From assembly GCF_018130165.1 (NCBI RefSeq), contig NZ_JAFCLZ010000008.1, positions 124,001 to 188,000 on the forward strand: a stretch of DNA of 64,000 nt, in the 5' to 3' direction. The notes under the pieces are model-generated. The model had not been told where the DNA came from, made no database searches, and was given only the letters and a program-made list of their open reading frames with translations. Positions within the stretch are counted from its first letter, which is position 1. Every line of letters begins with the position of its first letter. Origin of the DNA: Bradyrhizobium sp. JYMT SZCCT0180 (GTDB lineage Bacteria > Pseudomonadota > Alphaproteobacteria > Rhizobiales > Xanthobacteraceae). Positions 51,031 through 61,137 of this stretch are shown one piece after another. The translations under genes and the position numbers were made by a program.

Positions 51031-51720
51031 TCACGCGCTTTTTCGAAGGGGCTCCAAACCGACTGCCGCGGCGAGCCCGCCGATGTCATCCACCTCGGTG
51101 TACTGATAGAAGGGGTTCGCGGGCTCATGACCGCGGTTCACCCATACCTTGCTCTTGATGCCCAGGTCGTAGGCGGTCATCAGGTCGTAGCGGAAGGAGG
51201 ATGAAACGTGGGTGATGTCTTCCGGACCGCAGCCCAGCTTGTCAAACATGTACTCAAAGCCCTTCATGTGCGGCTTGTAGGCGCCGGTTTCCTCGGCTGT
51301 GATGACCGTGTGGAAGGGGGCGCCGAGCTTCTCCACGTTCGACATGATGAGGCTCTTCATGGAGTTCGACAGGATGACCAGTGGGATCTCCTTCGCAACC
51401 CGGGCCAGACCTGCCGGAACGTCGGGATGTGGACCCCAAGTCGGCACTTCCTCGTAGATGCGCTGTGCGTCCTCTGGCCGAAATGCAACACCATTGCGCC
51501 TGCAGGCGCGTTCCAGCGAATTGTGCACGACCTCGAGGTAGGGCTTCCAGGCGCCGAGAACCTCGTCCAGACGATAGGCTGAAAAGTCCTTGATGAGCCC
51601 TGCCATCGCCACGGACGAAAGCTGGGAGCCGTAGACTCTCGTTGCCGCGCCGGCCATGTCGAAATTCGTCAGCGTGCCGTAGCAATCGAAAGTGATGTAT
51701 TTCGGTCGGAACTTCGTCAT
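51031..51720 (-). CDS. HAD-superfamily hydrolase, haloacid dehalogenase type II-like
   Basis: 229 residues. Motif I FDCYGTLTNFD (nucleophile Asp) at residue 10, motif II LSNSMKSL, the Lys in GAYKPHMK, and motif III SSSFRYDLMTAYDLG. The FDCYGTL and SSSFRYD patterns resemble (S)-2-haloacid dehalogenases. It may equally be a phosphatase. GGAGG lies upstream of the ATG at 51720. It is divergent from the aminotransferase. Confidence 0.82.
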   Translation of the reverse strand: MTKFRPKYITFDCYGTLTNFDMAGAATRVYGSQLSSVAMAGLIKDFSAYRLDEVLGAWKPYLEVVHNSLERACRRNGVAFRPEDAQRIYEEVPTWGPHPDVPAGLARVAKEIPLVILSNSMKSLIMSNVEKLGAPFHTVITAEETGAYKPHMKGFEYMFDKLGCGPEDITHVSSSFRYDLMTAYDLGIKSKVWVNRGHEPANPFYQYTEVDDIGGLAAAVGLEPLRKSA

Positions 51721-52032
51721 GGCGTGGAATCCTCCAATCCTCTCGGCACTGGGCCGGTACGACAGCATCATAATGAGGATCTCGGAAGATAAAGCGCCGC
51801 TTTTGCTGAAGCCGGAAGCAGATTGTGTCGTACCGGATCAAAGCTTTGGCAGAGAGTTGCGCCAAGCAACCTTTCGAATTGAGCAGGACCGCGACGCGGC
51901 GGACCTGCTCCGGCATAAGATGCGGCATCGATCACCAACGAAAGTGACAACTCCTTTGGTCCGGGCGCTGCTTGGGAGGAACTGCCGTCCTCGATATCGT
52001 ACTTTGCTCTTCGGGTTGATTTGGAGAATGAA
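51721..52032. promoter_or_regulatory. Divergent promoter region of the HAD and aminotransferase genes
   Basis: 312 bases with no gene. It must hold the promoters of both. The Lrp-type regulator at 53631 may act here. No sharp palindrome is seen by eye. Confidence 0.3.
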
Positions 52033-53409
52033 ATGTTGAGCAATTCGCTGATCGAGCTGGATCGCGCGCATCTGATTCACCCGGTCTCATCTTATCGCAG
52101 CCATGAGGCGCTGGGCGTGCGGGTGCTAAAATCGGCGAAGGGCGCGACCCTGACCGATGCCTCAGGACATCAATTGCTCGACGGGTTTGCTGGCCTGTGG
52201 TGCGTCAATGCCGGGTACGGACAAGACAGCATTGTTGAAGCAGCCACGAGGCAGCTGCGGGAACTGCCTTATGCGACGGGATATTTCGGGTTGGGATCGG
52301 AGCCGGCTATTCGTCTCGCCGCCAGGCTGGCTGAATTGGCGCCCGGCGATCTGAACCACGTCTATTTCACGCTGGGTGGTTCCGATGCCGTCGACAGCAC
52401 GATTCGCTTCATTCGGTACTACTATCACGCCAGGGGTATGCCGCAGAAGGACCAGTTCATCTCCGTGGAGCAGGGCTATCATGGATCCTCGACGGCAGGA
52501 TCCGGATTGACAGCGCTGCCAGCCTTTCATGCGGGCTTTGGGGTGCCTTATAGCTGGCAGCACAAAATTCCGTCGCACTATGCCTATCGCAATCCTGTCG
52601 GCACCCATCCCCAGGCAATCATTGCTGCGTCGGTCGCGGCCCTGCGAGCGAAGATCGCCGAACTGGGCGCAGATCGCATTGCGGCTTTTTATGTCGAGCC
52701 AATTCAGGGATCAGGGGGCGTCCTTGTGCCGCCGCCGTCTTGGCTGAAAGCCATGCACACTGTTTGCAAGGAGAACGATATTCTGTTCGTTGCCGATGAG
52801 GTCATCACTGGCTTTGGTCGAGTCGGCCCATTTTTTGCCTGCGAAGAAGACGATGTTGTGCCGGATTTCATGACCACCGCAAAGGGGCTGACGTCGGGCT
52901 ATGTGCCGATGGGAGCCGTTTTCATGTCGGACCGCGTTTACAATACGATCGCGGATGGGGCCGGCAAGGCGGCCGTCGGTCATGGCTACACCTATTCCGG
53001 ACATCCCGTCAGTGCGGCGGTTGGGCTCGCGTGCCTTGACCTTTACCAGAATGGCTTGCTGGAAAATGGGCGGAAGGCCGGCCACCGCTTGATGGAGGGG
53101 CTTCGCTCGCTTGCCGATCATCCACTCGTCGGCGATGTCCGTGGTCGCGGGATGCTGGCCGCAATTGAGCTTGTCACGGACAAGGAGCGCAAGACGCCCC
53201 TGCCACCGGAAGCCGACGCAGCGCGCCGCATCTTCGACCGCGCATGGGATAACGGCCTCGTCATCCGCGCCTTTGCCCAGGGCGTGCTGGGCTATGCGCC
53301 ACCGCTTTGCTGCACGCATGGGGAGATTGACGGCATCATCGAACGAACCCGGACGACGCTCGACCAGACCCTCGAAGACAAGGATGTCCGCGCGGTGATG
53401 AAGGGATAA
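52033..53409 (+). CDS. Class III omega-aminotransferase
   Basis: 458-residue PLP enzyme. The Schiff-base Lys is K284 in MTTAKGLTSGYVPMGA; the Asp that binds the pyridine N is in FVADEVITGFGR; FTLGGSDAVDSTIR is the phosphate-binding turn. The family includes beta-alanine/putrescine/GABA-pyruvate aminotransferases. It would give the semialdehyde for the ALDH at 49337. GGAGA lies before the ATG at 52033, which is chosen over a TTG four codons upstream. Confidence 0.88.
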   Translation: MLSNSLIELDRAHLIHPVSSYRSHEALGVRVLKSAKGATLTDASGHQLLDGFAGLWCVNAGYGQDSIVEAATRQLRELPYATGYFGLGSEPAIRLAARLAELAPGDLNHVYFTLGGSDAVDSTIRFIRYYYHARGMPQKDQFISVEQGYHGSSTAGSGLTALPAFHAGFGVPYSWQHKIPSHYAYRNPVGTHPQAIIAASVAALRAKIAELGADRIAAFYVEPIQGSGGVLVPPPSWLKAMHTVCKENDILFVADEVITGFGRVGPFFACEEDDVVPDFMTTAKGLTSGYVPMGAVFMSDRVYNTIADGAGKAAVGHGYTYSGHPVSAAVGLACLDLYQNGLLENGRKAGHRLMEGLRSLADHPLVGDVRGRGMLAAIELVTDKERKTPLPPEADAARRIFDRAWDNGLVIRAFAQGVLGYAPPLCCTHGEIDGIIERTRTTLDQTLEDKDVRAVMKG

Positions 53410-53630
53410 TTATCGCGTCTGCCGCTGCGAAATCCGAAGAAGGATGATGCGATGACTATTCTTGATGCCGACGCGCTTTGTGCAGCGAAATCGCGCATTA
53501 TCCGACCATTCCCGCAACTTGCTGCTAGGGCCTGAATAGGTGACGAGTGGAGGGCCTTGATCAGCAGCAGAGTTGGCGCGGCACTCTGCTAGTCTGGACA
53601 ATCATCGCCAAGGCTAGAGGAAACCGTTCT

Positions 53631-54107
53631 TCAGTCGTTGAATATGCTTTCGAGAGGCAGATGGGATTTCACGATAGGCGACTTCAGCACGACAAAACTG
53701 AAGTATTTATCGATGCCGATATCCAATTCGACGAGACGTTCCATAATCGCCTGGTACTCACTTATTCCGGCTGTGATAAACTTCACGAGGTAGTCATATC
53801 CGCCCGAAACCAGATGGCATTCGACGACCGAATCCATCTTTTCGATAGTCGTTAGAAAGCGAGCGAAATCTATCTGGCGATGGTTCTTGAGCGTGATCTC
53901 GGCAAAGACGGTCAGAGTTTGTCCAAGCTTTGAAACATCGATCTGAGCGGAATAACCGGTGATGAAGCCCTCCGTCTGGAGCCTTTTGACGCGCATCAGG
54001 CACGGGCTCGGAGAAAGGTGAATCAGCTCCGCGAGTTCGACGTTGGAAACCCGACCATTTTTTTGCAGTTCGCATAAAATCCTTATGTCGATCTTGTCGA
54101 GCTTCAT
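53631..54107 (-). CDS. Lrp/AsnC family regulator
   Basis: 158 residues. N-terminal helix-turn-helix (IDIRILCELQKNGRVSNVELA, then ELIHLSPSPCLMRVKRLQTEGFITGY), then the RAM ligand-binding domain (VVECHLVSGGYDYLVKFITAG). Lrp-type proteins sense amino acids. It sits beside the aminotransferase and FAD-oxidase genes, so it probably controls amine/amino-acid use in this region. It is convergent with the aminotransferase gene. Confidence 0.87.
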   Translation of the reverse strand: MKLDKIDIRILCELQKNGRVSNVELAELIHLSPSPCLMRVKRLQTEGFITGYSAQIDVSKLGQTLTVFAEITLKNHRQIDFARFLTTIEKMDSVVECHLVSGGYDYLVKFITAGISEYQAIMERLVELDIGIDKYFSFVVLKSPIVKSHLPLESIFND

Positions 54108-54410
54108 AGGACGGCCCCACCAGACCTTCGAACCGCGGCTCGCCGAAGCCCCCTGGCGTCCATGTTGGCGGTCGATCGACCCCCGGGGCTGCCCGCGCCG
54201 GCTAGGCCGGACGGTATGCCGTCGGAGTAATTCGGGCGACGATGGTAATCGTTACTCTGAGGCGTCGGCAACATGCGCGCTTTCATAGCATCAACTCCCG
54301 TGCCACCTCGGCGGGCCACCGTGTGTTCGCCCATGAAGACACGCCGGTGGCTCTCCAAGGTGATGCCACCCCCCGGCGTCCGTCAATCGAATATTCGCGG
54401 AGCAGGCTTT
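54108..54410. other. Gap with no recognised gene
   Basis: 303 bases between the FAD enzyme and the Lrp regulator, both on the minus strand. A minus-strand frame is open across most of it but has a low-complexity, Gly/Arg/Ser-rich translation and no signature. Promoter of the Lrp gene probably included. Confidence 0.3.
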
Positions 54411-55736
54411 TCAGAAGTCGGCGACCTTGCCCCAAGCGCCCATTTTCAGACGCTCCGGCCTGTAGGGACGCGGGTCGACGATCGGCTCGCTGCCGGTGAT
54501 GATGTCGGCAATCATATGTCCTGCGCCAGGGCCAATCCCGAAGCCATGACCGCTGAATCCGGCCGCGAGGACAAAGCCTGGGATCGCCTCCACTTCACCG
54601 ATTGCGGGAACGCCATCCGGTGTGCTGTCGATATAGCCGGCCCAGACATTGGTGATTGCGACGCGCCGAAGCTCGGGCAGCAATTCGCAAGCTCTTTGAT
54701 GTGTCGCCCGAATCTGCCGCATGTCGGGGCGGGGATTAAGTGTCCGGTTCAGCTCCATCGGGGTCACCTCACCGAGCGCCCATTTCGCCAGGGATTCGTG
54801 CCCCTGGCGCATGCCCTCGAATGCGCCAGGGGCGAGACTGCGCCAGCGGCGAGCGAACATCGGCACGAATTCGCGGCCGAACCTGAATTGCTGCGGCGTT
54901 GGATCGACTCGCGCGCGCCCGCTAATCGCCAGCGTGTATCCGCCGCTGCTGCGCCGCGTAAGTGACACGAGCGCAGTGTGCAAAGCATCGGGCAGACCGG
55001 CTGCGCCTGGAGCCGTCGCGAGGATGGATTGGCGAACGGAAGCCTGCGGGAAGCGAATGCCGAGCTGGTTGCAGAAAGAAGAAGCCCACGCCCCTCCTGC
55101 CATTACCACCGTCTTCGTCCGGATTGTGCCCAGTTCGGTCACCACGCCGCTCACCCGGCCGGCACTGAGCTCTACGCCGCGAGCGGCGCAATGCTGGTGC
55201 ACCGTGCCGCCAGCCGTCATGATCGCACGCGCGGCGATGGGCACAGCCTTCGAAGGGTCGGCCGTTCCGTCGGTTGGCGAGAAGACGCCACCTTTCCATT
55301 TGCGGCCCGTCGCTTTGCCTCTCTCGCTCGCTTCTTCCGTGCTCAACATGTGCGTCGTAACGCCGACCGTCCTTGCAAAATCGCGCCAGTTCGCCCAGCC
55401 GGTCAGCTCTTTCTCGTCGTTCGACAGATAGAGAAGCCCGCAGCGGCGGAAACCGGTGTCTTCCCCGGTCTCCTGTGCTACTCTCTCCCAGAGATCGAGA
55501 CTCTTGGTGGCGATCGGTAGCTCGCGTGCATCGCGATTCTGTTGACGACACCATCCCCAGTTGCGGCTGGACTGCTCGGCGGCGACGCGCCCCTTTTCGA
55601 GCAAGGCGACCTTAACGCCGCGGCGGGCAAGATAGTAGGCCGTGAACACGCCCACCACGCCGCCGCCAATGACGACGACGTCAGCCTCTTGAGGCAGAGA
55701 CGGACTGGATTCGATATGGATCAGTGGCGCGCTCAT
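54411..55736 (-). CDS. FAD-dependent amine/amino acid oxidase (DAO family)
   Basis: 441 residues of the DadA/PuuB-like group. The FAD motif is VVVIGGGVVGVFTAYYLARRG at residues 19-39, then KGRVAAEQSSRNWGW. The C-terminal segment PGFVLAAGFSGHGFGIGPGAGHMIADI is the second FAD contact. It probably oxidises an amine, D-amino acid or N-alkyl amino acid. The 62166 enzyme is of the same superfamily but a different branch. Confidence 0.85.
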   Translation of the reverse strand: MSAPLIHIESSPSLPQEADVVVIGGGVVGVFTAYYLARRGVKVALLEKGRVAAEQSSRNWGWCRQQNRDARELPIATKSLDLWERVAQETGEDTGFRRCGLLYLSNDEKELTGWANWRDFARTVGVTTHMLSTEEASERGKATGRKWKGGVFSPTDGTADPSKAVPIAARAIMTAGGTVHQHCAARGVELSAGRVSGVVTELGTIRTKTVVMAGGAWASSFCNQLGIRFPQASVRQSILATAPGAAGLPDALHTALVSLTRRSSGGYTLAISGRARVDPTPQQFRFGREFVPMFARRWRSLAPGAFEGMRQGHESLAKWALGEVTPMELNRTLNPRPDMRQIRATHQRACELLPELRRVAITNVWAGYIDSTPDGVPAIGEVEAIPGFVLAAGFSGHGFGIGPGAGHMIADIITGSEPIVDPRPYRPERLKMGAWGKVADF

Positions 55737-56290
55737 CGAGCGAGGACTCCGGCGTTTGAGGTATCGTACCGAGCTTCCGCGGATGCGCCTTGCCGAGTTT
55801 TCTGGTCAGACGGAATATCCTGCGGTTTGCTACCTTCATTACAAGCTTTTGTTGCGAGAACAGATCGCTCGCGCCGTACCTCAGAGGCAGAGACCAGGCA
55901 TATGCTCTCCGTAATCAGATCGGCGTCAGTCGAGAATGAGGGCGTGCAGCAATGAAATCAGCACGCAGTTCTTGGTGGTGATGCGTTCTTTGCAGGACCG
56001 CTGAAGGCTGTCTTCGAGCCCACCGGGTCCTTGCCGCGGGGGCAGTACGTGCCAAGCTGACGAACCCTATGGACGAGTATGCGGGGGTTCTCGTCAGGCG
56101 CGGGCGTACCGGGCGCGCGTCCCCGGGGTGATGTTGGAGGCATCGCAACGCAGAGCGAAATGCCAAATCGGACTTCGTTTTCAGAAGTTCCTGCCGCCCG
56201 CGTGCCGCGTTTCGGCGACTCTGGGAGGACCGAAGCGGCCAAACTCGTGAGCATCAAGCAAGAATCTCGATCAAAGAGTCGAGGATCATA
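55737..56290. other. Stretch with no recognised gene
   Basis: 554 bases. A plus-strand frame reads DAFFAGPLKAVFEPTGSLPR near 55985-56045 but stops soon and then continues in another frame (AKLTNPMDEYAGVLVRRG), which suggests a decayed gene. I could not identify the family. Confidence 0.3.
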
Positions 56291-56488
56291 ATGGGAGCCA
56301 TCGACATGGGCCTTGCCGAGGAACTGACCTTAGCGGAAGCCGTCACGCCTCTCATGGCGTTCCGCTACAAAAGCTTTGATGCCGCAGGTACGATGATCGA
56401 TTTCGAGAGCGTGACTGAGGATAGACCTGCCGTCATCGCGGCCGAGGCTGGGCAGTTCACCAAGCCCGATATCAGTTTCGATCACTGA
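56291..56488 (+). CDS. Small hypothetical protein
   Basis: 65 residues, acidic (MGAIDMGLAEELTLAEAVTP at the start). GAGGA lies 8-12 bases before the ATG. No family recognised. It precedes the peptide-type ABC operon by 211 bases. It could be the remnant of a longer gene. Confidence 0.35.
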   Translation: MGAIDMGLAEELTLAEAVTPLMAFRYKSFDAAGTMIDFESVTEDRPAVIAAEAGQFTKPDISFDH

Positions 56489-56699
56489 TCGATTTGGCGA
56501 ACGCGGGCAACGCTGCGTCTTGAGCGGCACAGCTCTTGCTCGTCGAGCATAGAGGTCAGAATCCATGTCGCAGCTTCCGACCAGGGAATGCCAGTATGAA
56601 CGGCGAGTTCTCGACCTGTCCGATCGCGCAGCCAAAAGCGTCCGAAGCCTCAATTCACAGCAGGATGTCCCGATGCCGTTGAAAGGGGAGGATACTCTG

Positions 56700-58364
56700 A
56701 TGGCCTCTAGCATCCAGGCTGCAGACTCCCAAGACGTGGCGCTCTCGGTGCGCGACCTTTGCATAAGCCTGCCGGGGGGGATGGAGCGGGCATTTGCCGT
56801 CGAGAATGTTTCCTTCGATCTGAAGCGCGGTCAGATCCTGTGCATCATTGGAGAATCCGGATCGGGAAAGTCGGTCACGGCCAACGCGATCATGGGACTT
56901 CTGCCCAAGGTGATCCGGGTTTCCTCTGGCGCAATCCACCTCGACGGAATGAACATCGCGGGTCTGCCTTCCGACAAGCTGCGCGGCCTGCGCGGACGGG
57001 TCGTGTCAATGATCTTTCAGGACCCGCTCTCAGCGCTCAATCCGCTGATGACGGTGGGGGCGCAGATCGACGAAGCCATGGCGGCTCATGGCTTCGGCAC
57101 ACCGAAATCCCGTCGCAGCCGCGCGATCGAGTTGCTGACCGAAGTGGGTCTGCCCGATGTGCAGCTCATGTATCATCAGTATCCGTTCCGGCTTTCGGGT
57201 GGGCAGCGACAGCGCGTGATGATCGCGATAGCCCTGGCGCTCGAGCCCGCGATCCTGATCGCAGACGAACCGACAACCGCACTCGACGTGACCACCCAGG
57301 CGCAGATCCTGAAGCTGATCCGCGACATTCAGCGCCGCAAGGGAATGAGCGTGATGTTCATCACGCATGATTTTGGGGTGGTGGCCGAGATCGCCGACAG
57401 CGTCGTGGTGATGGAGAAAGGCCATGTCGTCGAGCAGGGCAGCGCCGTTCAGGTTCTGCAATCGCCCGGCCACCCTTACACGCGGCGGCTCATTGCGGCC
57501 GTTCCCCATCTGACAGGCAAGGACCGGATTCCTCTGGAAGCTGCCGGGAAAGCGCCAATCCTGCAGGTTAACGGTTTGGTGAAAACCTATCGCAGCGGCG
57601 CCAAATGGTTCGGCGCGACGCGGACTGTGCCGGCGGTAAACGACGTATCGTTCGACCTGGCACCTGGGCGGACACTCGGCGTCGTCGGTGAAAGCGGCTC
57701 CGGCAAGTCGTCACTAGGGCGGCTTTTGATCAAACTGATGGACAGTGACGGCGGTCGGATTCTGTTCGAGGGCCGCGACATTGCCGGGCTTTCTGAAGCC
57801 GGGTTCCGCCCACTGCGGCCGCGAATCCAGATGATCTTTCAAGATCCTTTCGCCTCCCTCAACCCGCGCTCGACGATCGGTCATATCCTTACGGTAGGTC
57901 CGATCGCGCATGGAATGCCTTCTGCGCAAGCACGCGAGGAGGCCCGGGGACTACTATCGCATGTGGGTCTCGACGCTGGCGCCTTTGGCCGCTATCCGCA
58001 CGAGTTCTCCGGTGGGCAACGCCAACGCATCGGCATTGCTCGGGCGCTGATGTTCAAACCGACGCTACTGATTGCCGATGAAGCAGTTTCAGCGCTCGAT
58101 GTGTCGATCCAGGCCCAGATCTTGAAGTTGCTGGATCAGATCCAGCGGGAGACCGGCGTCTCAATGATATTCATTACCCACGATCTGCGCGTGGCCAGCC
58201 AGATCTGCGACGAGATCGCCGTGATGCAGCGCGGGCGGATCGTCGAACGCGGACCGCCCTCGCAGATCTTCCTGAACCCGAAATCATCCTACACGCGCGA
58301 ACTGGTGGCGGCGATTCCTGGAGAGAAGCCGGAACATGCCCGCCAGGCTTCGGCAAATCGATGA
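56700..58364 (+). CDS. Peptide/opine-type ABC importer, fused double ATPase (DppD-DppF)
   Basis: 554 residues with two ABC domains in one chain. First: Walker [12 protein letters not shown] near residue 48, signature [15 protein letters not shown], Walker [14 protein letters not shown]. Second, from about residue 285: [29 protein letters not shown] and [14 protein letters not shown]. Such GsiA/YejF-like fusions replace the separate DppD and DppF subunits. GGGGAGG lies 8 bases before the ATG at 56700; longer starts are less likely. It is the first gene of the transporter operon. Confidence 0.9.
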   Translation: MASSIQAADSQDVALSVRDLCISLPGGMERAFAVENVSFDLKRGQILCIIGESGSGKSVTANAIMGLLPKVIRVSSGAIHLDGMNIAGLPSDKLRGLRGRVVSMIFQDPLSALNPLMTVGAQIDEAMAAHGFGTPKSRRSRAIELLTEVGLPDVQLMYHQYPFRLSGGQRQRVMIAIALALEPAILIADEPTTALDVTTQAQILKLIRDIQRRKGMSVMFITHDFGVVAEIADSVVVMEKGHVVEQGSAVQVLQSPGHPYTRRLIAAVPHLTGKDRIPLEAAGKAPILQVNGLVKTYRSGAKWFGATRTVPAVNDVSFDLAPGRTLGVVGESGSGKSSLGRLLIKLMDSDGGRILFEGRDIAGLSEAGFRPLRPRIQMIFQDPFASLNPRSTIGHILTVGPIAHGMPSAQAREEARGLLSHVGLDAGAFGRYPHEFSGGQRQRIGIARALMFKPTLLIADEAVSALDVSIQAQILKLLDQIQRETGVSMIFITHDLRVASQICDEIAVMQRGRIVERGPPSQIFLNPKSSYTRELVAAIPGEKPEHARQASANR

Positions 58365-58398
58365 GCGTAACGACGGATACCGCTACAAGGAGGAAACC

Positions 58399-60069
58399 AT
58401 GACCAAACATTCCAAATCAGCATCCAGCTATTCGCGACGCGACACATTGCGAATGATGGCCTTAGGCGGAGCCGCCGGCATCTTCGCGCCTCATCTGTTG
58501 ACCAAGCCCGCCTTCGGCCAAAAAGCTGCACGAACTCCCAAGGGTCGGATTGTCGTTGGACTCTCGCAAGAGCCCACGGTCTTTAATCCGCTGATGGCAC
58601 ATATCGAGGTCGATGACGGCGTCCATTTCTCGGTTTTCGATGCGCTCTTTCGCATCGATCCCAAAGGCGTAATTCAGCCGAACCTTGCCGTCGAAGTGCC
58701 GACCCAAAAGAACGGCGGCATTTCCGAGGACGGCCTGAAATGGCGGATCCGCTTGCGCGACGATGTCCGTTGGCACGACGGCAAGCCTTTCACGGCTGAG
58801 GACGTGAAATTCACCCTCGAACTCATCACGAAACCGAACTTCCGCAGTTGGCGTACAACGGGGCACTCGTTGGTGCGCGACATCGCCGTGGTCTCGCCTG
58901 TCGAGATCACATGGCGGATGGAGCAGGCCTTCGCACCGTACCTGTCGTTCCTGACCGAAACCTTCGTTGTGCCGAAGCACATCCTGGAGAAGGAGGCTGA
59001 TCCAAACAATGCCGCCTTCAACCAGGCGCCAATCGGTACTGGTGCATTCAAGTGGGGCACGCGCGTTCCCGGCGACCGCGTCGAGCTTGTCGCCAACTCG
59101 AATTATTTCGGTGATGGTCCTTATATCGAGCGCCTGATCTTCAAATACATCCCTGATCTCACCGTCCTCTACACCCAATTCAAGAGCGGTGACATAGACC
59201 TCGTGGGCCAGACATACATCAGCCCCGATCATTACGAGGAAGCTCGCAAGCTGCCGAGCCGGGTGGTAACGCTGGAGCCCAAATCCTCATTCGAGTCTTT
59301 TTACCTGAATCTCGAGCGCCCGCAGTTCAAGGAGCTGCAGGTCCGTCAGGCGCTCTATGCAGCGATCGACAAGAAGGCAATTATCGACGGGCTCTATTAC
59401 GGCGTACCGACTCCGACTGAGACCTTCATGCCGCGGCAGTCTTTTTATTATAACCCGGGCCTGCCGGTGCAGGAGTTCAGCGTCAAGCGTGCGCAGCAGA
59501 TCCTCGACGCGGCCGGCTGGGTGCCAGGGAAGGATAGGATCCGGGTAAAGGACGGGGTGCGTCTGTCTTTTACCAACTCGACCACGTCAGGCGACCCCCT
59601 TCGCGAGCAGGTGCAGCAGTATCTGCAGCAGGCGTTTGCAGAGATCGGCGTCGAAATGACCATCTCCAACCTTCCCGCCGCGGTGATGTGGGGCGAATTC
59701 TGGCAACGATCGCGTTTCGATTCGGTCATAGTAGGCAGCACTTATTTGATAGGCGCAGACCCGGACGTCACCAACCGCCTGCATTCGAATGCGATCGGTA
59801 ATAAAGGCGGTCGCGGCTCAAACAATGCGCAATACGTCAATCCGGAGGTCGACTCTCTATTGGAGAAAGGCAGTCGCACCTTCGATCCGGAAGCACGGCG
59901 CGCAATCTACTTCCGCGTACAAGAACTGGTCCGGCATGATCTACCCTTGCTACCGCTTTACCAGAACATTGCCGTGCAGGGGCACAAGAAAGGGATTCAA
60001 GGTGCGGTGTCTAACGGCAACACGCGCACCGAATCCTGGAATGCCGGCGCCTGGTCTTGGGCGAGCTGA
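58399..60069 (+). CDS. Peptide/opine-type ABC importer binding protein (SBP_bac_5)
   Basis: 556-residue secreted binding protein. It has a twin-arginine signal: YSRRDTLRMMALGGAAGIFA, ending around AFGQKA. The mature part begins RIVVGLSQEPTVFNPL; PAPYLSFLTE-like and GTGAFKWGTRVPGDRV, and the C-terminal LPLLPLYQNIAVQG are family features. AAGGAGG is in front of the ATG at 58399. The ligand may be a peptide, opine or amine-acid conjugate. A hairpin follows (60081-60114). Confidence 0.87.
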   Translation: MTKHSKSASSYSRRDTLRMMALGGAAGIFAPHLLTKPAFGQKAARTPKGRIVVGLSQEPTVFNPLMAHIEVDDGVHFSVFDALFRIDPKGVIQPNLAVEVPTQKNGGISEDGLKWRIRLRDDVRWHDGKPFTAEDVKFTLELITKPNFRSWRTTGHSLVRDIAVVSPVEITWRMEQAFAPYLSFLTETFVVPKHILEKEADPNNAAFNQAPIGTGAFKWGTRVPGDRVELVANSNYFGDGPYIERLIFKYIPDLTVLYTQFKSGDIDLVGQTYISPDHYEEARKLPSRVVTLEPKSSFESFYLNLERPQFKELQVRQALYAAIDKKAIIDGLYYGVPTPTETFMPRQSFYYNPGLPVQEFSVKRAQQILDAAGWVPGKDRIRVKDGVRLSFTNSTTSGDPLREQVQQYLQQAFAEIGVEMTISNLPAAVMWGEFWQRSRFDSVIVGSTYLIGADPDVTNRLHSNAIGNKGGRGSNNAQYVNPEVDSLLEKGSRTFDPEARRAIYFRVQELVRHDLPLLPLYQNIAVQGHKKGIQGAVSNGNTRTESWNAGAWSWAS

Positions 60070-60080
60070 TATTCGCAGCC

Positions 60081-60114
60081 GCCGCCCCGTCTCGCGAAAG
60101 GCGGCCGGGGCGGC
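60081..60114 (+). promoter_or_regulatory. Intercistronic stem-loop
   Basis: GCCGCCCCG (60081-60089) pairs perfectly with CGGGGCGGC (60106-60114) across a 16-base loop. No T-run follows. As at 28111-28132, it lies between a binding-protein gene and the first permease gene, and would stabilise the upstream message. Confidence 0.6.
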
Positions 60115-60154
60115 AACGTACTACTGAATTTCTCATTCTCAGGAGGAGGGCCGA

Positions 60155-61105
60155 ATGCGCGGATTTCTGTTGAATCGCCTCTCACAGAGCCTCGCGCTGC
60201 TGGTGATCGTCTCGATCATCGGCTTCATCATTCTGAGCCTTATTCCAGGCGGCCCCCTGTCGCAATACGCGCGGGATCCAAGCATGACCCAGCAGGATAT
60301 GGAGCGGCTGGCGGAACAGTTGGGGTTGAACAGGCCGCTATGGATCCAGTATTTCGACTGGGTATGGCGCCTTGTGCAAGGCGACTGGGGCCGCTCCTTC
60401 CGTGACGGAACATCCGTGCTGACCGTGATCGGACGGCATATCTTTGCCACGCTACTGCTAATGGGTACCTCGACGGTGATCGCGATCGCGATCGGCACCT
60501 GGATCGGTATTCGTGGCGCCACCCACCGCTATTCGATGTTTGACTATCTGGCAACGATCGGCGCCATGGTCGCGCTATCGATCCCGACCTTCTGGTTCGG
60601 GCTTGTTGGGATCTACGTCTTCTCCCTGCAGCTGGGTTGGGTGCCCGCCGGGAACATGTACACGATCGGCGACGGCTCGGTTCTGAATTACCTGCACCAT
60701 CTGATCCTGCCAAGCGTGGTGCTGTCACTTGTCCATGTCGCGGTTTGGAGCCGCTACATGCGGACGGCGACGCTGGACGCCATTAGTCAGGACTTCGTCA
60801 AAACTGCCCGTGCCAAGGGTTTGAGCGAGCGCCGAATTCTCTTGAAACATGTTGTCGGCAACGCACTCCTGCCAATGATCACGCTTGCGGGAGTGCAGCT
60901 GCCCAGCATTCTAACGGGTGCATTGGTCACCGAGACGGTCTTCACCTGGCCAGGAATGGGGCGGCTGTTTCTCGACAGCCTCGGTTACAGCGACTACCCG
61001 GTCGTGATGGGGTTGCTGATATTCTCCGCCATCCTGGTCATTCTCGGAAACCTGATCGCCGACATCGTCGTCGCCATTGTCGACCCGCGCATTCGTCTGG
61101 CTTGA
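60155..61105 (+). CDS. Peptide/opine-type ABC importer permease (DppB-like)
   Basis: 316-residue inner-membrane permease. The N-terminal helix and periplasmic region (LSLIPGGPLSQYARDPSMTQ, LGLNRPLWIQYFDW) are typical of DppB; the coupling loop is FVKTARAKGLSERRILLKHVVGNAL, followed by TVFTWPGMGRLFLDS. GGAGGAGGG lies just before the ATG. Confidence 0.9.
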   Translation: MRGFLLNRLSQSLALLVIVSIIGFIILSLIPGGPLSQYARDPSMTQQDMERLAEQLGLNRPLWIQYFDWVWRLVQGDWGRSFRDGTSVLTVIGRHIFATLLLMGTSTVIAIAIGTWIGIRGATHRYSMFDYLATIGAMVALSIPTFWFGLVGIYVFSLQLGWVPAGNMYTIGDGSVLNYLHHLILPSVVLSLVHVAVWSRYMRTATLDAISQDFVKTARAKGLSERRILLKHVVGNALLPMITLAGVQLPSILTGALVTETVFTWPGMGRLFLDSLGYSDYPVVMGLLIFSAILVILGNLIADIVVAIVDPRIRLA

Positions 61106-61137
61106 ACCCGCAAAGCCCCGACAGAGGAGCCACCGAT

